Source of the DNA: Acidobacteriota bacterium
Lineage (GTDB): Bacteria > Acidobacteriota > UBA890
NCBI GenBank assembly: GCA_030609765.1
Contig: JAUWTE010000097.1
Span: forward strand, 1 to 8,962
Direction of reading: 5' to 3'
Length of the DNA: 8,962 nt
Below the pieces are notes generated by a model, which did no database searches, was not told where the DNA came from, and was given only the letters and a program-made list of their open reading frames with translations. Within the stretch, counting starts at the first letter, position 1. The number at the start of each line of letters is the position of its first letter. The translations under genes and the position numbers were made by a program. Shown here in pieces: positions 6,396-8,962 of the stretch.

Positions 6396-6424
6396 AAGAT
6401 GGCCCCCCAGGAGGTCACCAAGCC

Positions 6425-6550
6425 GTGCCGAACCATCACATGGATTTCATCGACATGCCCTCGAGCGTCTCGAGCCAACCTTCGCACAAGCCTTGCTCGA
6501 GAACGCTTCTGGTTCTCTCTTCCACTCTGCGCTCCGGAGGAGTTCATTGA
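6425..6550 (+). CDS. Putative 41-residue His/Met-containing leader peptide or small protein
   Basis: A GTG-started frame of 41 codons plus TGA is preceded by a strong Shine-Dalgarno, AGGAGGT at 6409-6415, with a 9-nt gap. The peptide begins MPNHHMDFIDMP and continues to HKPC, so three Met, three His and one Cys fall within its first 24 residues, followed by a short hydrophobic TLLVLSS stretch. Its TGA (6548-6550) overlaps the probable TTG start (6547-6549) of the TolC-like gene by two bases, an arrangement typical of translational coupling. Metal-responsive upstream frames of similar size are known before copper-resistance genes (CopL- and CruR-type), but no homology is claimed. It could equally be a chance frame, since a good ribosome site alone does not prove expression. 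Confidence 0.45.
   Translation: MPNHHMDFIDMPSSVSSQPSHKPCSRTLLVLSSTLRSGGVH
6536..6540 (+). promoter_or_regulatory. Shine-Dalgarno that decides the TTG start of the TolC-like gene
   Basis: GGAGG lies 6 nt upstream of TTG at 6547. The frame continues upstream to another TTG at 6493, but that one has no ribosome site, and its extra 18 residues would precede an otherwise well-formed signal peptide. The ribosome site lies inside the 3' end of the small upstream frame. Confidence 0.65.
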
Positions 6551-7791
6551 TCAAGACAAGAGTTCCGGTGCCACTGCTTGTGTTCATCTTGAGCTTCTCT
6601 CTGGGCGGCGTGGCGGAGGGCCAAAGCCCTCTGACCCTGCAGGAGTGCATCGACACTGCCCTGGAGCAGAACCCTCTGGTCCTCGCCGCAGCCGAATATC
6701 ACCGGGCTGCTCTGGCGCGAATCAACCAGGCACGGGCATTGCCGCAGCCCACAATTGGCTACGACTCGGACCTGCAGCCGGGCTTCTTCGATTTCAGTGG
6801 CTCGCTGGAGTCTTACCTCGGCATCACGTTCGAGCTTCCCTTCCCCACCAAGATCTCGGCTCGGGGGAACATCGCCGGCAAGGACGCGGATCTTTTCTTG
6901 GCCGACACGGACGTGCTGAGGCTCGACACCGTCTTCCGGGTCAAGGAAGCGTTCTACGGCCTCCTGCTTGCGCAGGCGAGGCTCGAGTATGCCGAAGACG
7001 ACCTTCAGCATGCCGAGGATTTCGCCGAGATGACCGATCTGAAGTTCGCCGCGGGCGAGGTTGCCGAGGTCGAGGCCCTGCGGGCCCGCGTGAGCGCCTC
7101 AGCGGCTACGAATCGGATCCGCTCGGCCACGAATGATGTGCGCGTGGCACGGGCATTGTTGAATTTCGCCCTCGGACGCAGGAACGGCGCACCACTGGAA
7201 GTCGAGGGTGAGTTACACATACCTCTGATCGTCTCCGATCTCGTGGAGTTGAAGGAGCTGGCCTATGCGCTCCGGCCCGAGACCCGGGCAGTCGAGCTGG
7301 CCCTGGAGAGGGAGGAAATCGCCAAGAGCCTTGCCTATCAGAGCTACGTGCCCGACCTCGAGCTGGGCATCGCCCGGCATCGAATCGAGCGGGTCCCAAC
7401 CACCTGGGACGTGACCTTTGGGGTCACCGTGCCCCTCTTCTTCTGGCAACCCAAGCAAGGGGAGGTCGCCGAGGCAATAGCCAACCTCAGCGCTCTGACG
7501 CAGGAGCGCGAACACGTCAAGAACTCCATTTCCCTGGAGGTCGAGCAAGCCTACCGCGACGCGGCGACAGCGCGCGATCAAATCGAGCTATTTGTAACCG
7601 ACATCCTCCGGCAGGCCGAGGAGGTCCACAACATGTTCCTTTTCAGCTATCAGGAAGGCGAGATCGGCGGCCTGGAGCTCATCACAGCCCGTGTCACGCT
7701 CCTCGAGGCCCGCAGGACCTATGCCGATGCGCTCTACGGCTACGCCGTGACCATGGCGGCCCTGCAGAGGGCAACAGGACAAGGAATCTGA
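6547..7791 (+). CDS. TolC/CusC-type outer-membrane efflux protein
   Basis: From the TTG start the protein has 414 residues. Its first 25 form a signal peptide (IKTR, hydrophobic core, then VAEG|Q as a likely cleavage site); there is no lipobox Cys, unlike E. coli CusC. TLQECIDTALEQNP after the signal is the standard opening of outer-membrane efflux proteins. Two repeated OEP halves follow, with long Ala/Glu/Arg-rich helical stretches (for example LEYAEDDLQHAEDFAEMTDL and VEALRARVSASAATNRIRSA) and beta-strand segments such as FELPFPTKIS and FGVTVPLFFW, which would form the periplasmic helical tunnel and the membrane barrel of the trimer. It would be the exit duct of a tripartite RND pump. Length and layout resemble the CzcC/CusC group, so a metal substrate is plausible but not shown. 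The adaptor gene follows after 13 nt. Its start overlaps the stop of the small upstream frame. Confidence 0.88.
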   Translation: MIKTRVPVPLLVFILSFSLGGVAEGQSPLTLQECIDTALEQNPLVLAAAEYHRAALARINQARALPQPTIGYDSDLQPGFFDFSGSLESYLGITFELPFPTKISARGNIAGKDADLFLADTDVLRLDTVFRVKEAFYGLLLAQARLEYAEDDLQHAEDFAEMTDLKFAAGEVAEVEALRARVSASAATNRIRSATNDVRVARALLNFALGRRNGAPLEVEGELHIPLIVSDLVELKELAYALRPETRAVELALEREEIAKSLAYQSYVPDLELGIARHRIERVPTTWDVTFGVTVPLFFWQPKQGEVAEAIANLSALTQEREHVKNSISLEVEQAYRDAATARDQIELFVTDILRQAEEVHNMFLFSYQEGEIGGLELITARVTLLEARRTYADALYGYAVTMAALQRATGQGI

Positions 7792-7804
7792 GGAAACCAG
7801 TGCC

Positions 7805-8962
7805 ATGAACAGGAAATACATAGCAGTTCTCGTGATCGTCGTTTTGGGAGCGTTCGGCTGCGCGGTGGGTGGTGAAGACATTGAGCCCAGTGGAAGCGCG
7901 GAGGGTGTCACCGCCGTCGGCGAGGAGCCTGGACAGCCAGGGGCTCTGGGGGCTCAGGGGTCGGGTCGCGGTCTCGGCAGACGGCCCGGAGGCCCCGGTG
8001 GGCGCGGCAGAGAAGAGAGGGTTCAGGAGATCATGGACCGTCTCCAGCCCGTCTCTCTGACCAGGGAGGAGATCGAGGCTATCGATCTGCAGACCACCAC
8101 CGTAGCCTACCGATCTCTCGATGCTGATCTGTCGGCTATCGGCAAGGTCGTGGCACCACTACGTACAAAGGCCATCCTCAGCTACGCCTTTCCGGCGCGG
8201 ATCTCGGAAGTGCACGTTCGCCTCGGGGAATGGGTGGAAGAAGGCCAGCGCCTAATCACCCTGCAAAGCGAGGAGGTGGGAAGCGCCCGGGCCGACTACT
8301 ACAAGGCGGTGGCCGGCTGCGAGCTGGCGAGAGTCAACCACGAGAGGCAGCAGCGCCTGCTCGATCGTGGCGTCGGGGCAGGCAAGGACGCCATCACCGC
8401 CGAGTCGGAGCTTGCCGTCGCTCGGTCGAACCTGGATGCAGCGGAGAAGAAGCTCCACATCCTGGGATTCACCGAGGCCCAGGTCCTGGAGATGGCCGAG
8501 ACGCACCAGGTCAATCCCTCGATCTCACTGTACGCACCGATCGGCGGGAAGATCGTCGACAACAACGCCGTGCTGGGGGCCAGGGTCGACCAGCAGACAG
8601 AGATCCTCACCATCATGGACTCGCAGTTGCTGCGCGTCGACGTGGAGATCTACGAGAAGGACATCGCCAAGATCCGTATGGGACAGAGTGTCGAGGCACG
8701 CGTCGCAGCCTACGCCGATGAGGTCTTTGTGGGGAGAATCCAGTACATCAGCGACTTCTTCAAGGAGGACACCCGGACGATCACCGTCCACACCGAAATC
8801 GCCAACACCGACTACAAGCTGAAGCCGGGAATGTTCGCGGACATCACGATTCACCTCAACCACCATGACAGGGTCCTGGCCCTACCCGGGTCGGCGGTCC
8901 TCGATGACGGCCCGTTGGAGCTGGTTTTCGTTGTACGCGGCGACGAGTACGTGCCCGTTGTC
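7805..8962 (+). CDS. RND efflux periplasmic adaptor (membrane fusion protein, CusB/CzcB-like), 3' end outside window
   Basis: An uninterrupted frame of 386 codons runs off the right edge. ATG at 7805 follows GAGGAA at 7790-7795 by 9 nt. The N-terminus has a hydrophobic core ending in LGAFGC (C19), an imperfect lipobox, so a lipid-anchored adaptor is likely. Residues about 43-72 are a Gly/Pro/Arg-rich low-complexity linker. Then follow a barrel strand region (about 97-125), the first lipoyl half (AFPARISEVHVRLGEWVEEG, 128-147), a helical hairpin (about 155-235), the second lipoyl half (YAPIGGKIVDNNAVLGARV, 243-261), a barrel domain (VDVEIYEKDI to KPGMFADITI) and the start of the membrane-proximal domain (LPGSAVLDDG, 360-369). 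This order is standard for CusB/CzcB-type adaptors, which link the outer-membrane duct to the RND pump. The N-terminal methionines that bind Cu/Ag in E. coli CusB are not seen (no Met between residues 2 and 76), so the substrate is open. Confidence 0.88.
   Translation, partial: MNRKYIAVLVIVVLGAFGCAVGGEDIEPSGSAEGVTAVGEEPGQPGALGAQGSGRGLGRRPGGPGGRGREERVQEIMDRLQPVSLTREEIEAIDLQTTTVAYRSLDADLSAIGKVVAPLRTKAILSYAFPARISEVHVRLGEWVEEGQRLITLQSEEVGSARADYYKAVAGCELARVNHERQQRLLDRGVGAGKDAITAESELAVARSNLDAAEKKLHILGFTEAQVLEMAETHQVNPSISLYAPIGGKIVDNNAVLGARVDQQTEILTIMDSQLLRVDVEIYEKDIAKIRMGQSVEARVAAYADEVFVGRIQYISDFFKEDTRTITVHTEIANTDYKLKPGMFADITIHLNHHDRVLALPGSAVLDDGPLELVFVVRGDEYVPVV

Noticed and set aside
6399..7136. 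Plus-strand open frame of 245 codons overlapping the TolC-like gene
   Set aside because: It overlaps the well-supported efflux gene in another frame and has low-complexity Arg/Gly/Ala content without any recognisable motif.
8230..8822. Long Arg/Ser-rich plus-strand frames at the right end
   Set aside because: They are shifted-frame readings of the adaptor gene, whose own frame stays open from 7805 to the window edge with all expected adaptor motifs.

Overview
The window is high-GC bacterial DNA, roughly 60% GC by eye. The organism has an outer membrane, because a TolC-type outer-membrane factor and a periplasmic adaptor of an RND efflux system are encoded at the right end. Nothing seen fixes the phylum. 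The gene mix would suit an environmental Gram-negative lineage such as Acidobacteriota or Myxococcota, but that is a guess. There are no rRNA or tRNA genes, no transposases, no integrases and no CRISPR array.

Left (1-1043): the 3' part of a gene for an Ntn-hydrolase-like protein that resembles the phospholipase B-like (LAMA-like) family. It converges on the end of the next gene. The junction carries four degenerate 19-nt tandem copies that run into the stop codon and last codons of the opposing gene.

Centre (1022-5921): an amino-acid decarboxylation locus. On the minus strand is a full-length PLP-dependent fold-type I decarboxylase, closest by recalled motifs to the acid-inducible arginine decarboxylase AdiA. 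Divergent from it, across a 246-nt intergenic region with two dyads and a good sigma-70-type promoter, lies a pyruvoyl-dependent histidine decarboxylase with an intact Ser-Ser self-cleavage site. It is followed 70 nt later by a GadC/HdcP-like APC antiporter. The inferred job is histidine uptake, decarboxylation to histamine with consumption of a proton, and export of the amine. The neighbouring AdiA-like enzyme would do the same chemistry on arginine (or lysine). Such a system would serve acid resistance or generation of proton-motive force. Pyruvoyl histidine decarboxylases are classically known from Gram-positive bacteria, so this setting is unusual.

Right (about 5963-8962): a probable metal or small-molecule efflux operon. 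In order it holds a candidate promoter, a small membrane-anchored protein with HxH and CxxC motifs, a previously unlisted 41-codon reading frame rich in His and Met near its start, a TolC/CusC-type outer-membrane protein with a probable TTG start coupled to that small frame, and a lipoprotein-like CusB/CzcB-type adaptor that runs off the window. The inner-membrane RND pump would be expected just beyond the right edge.
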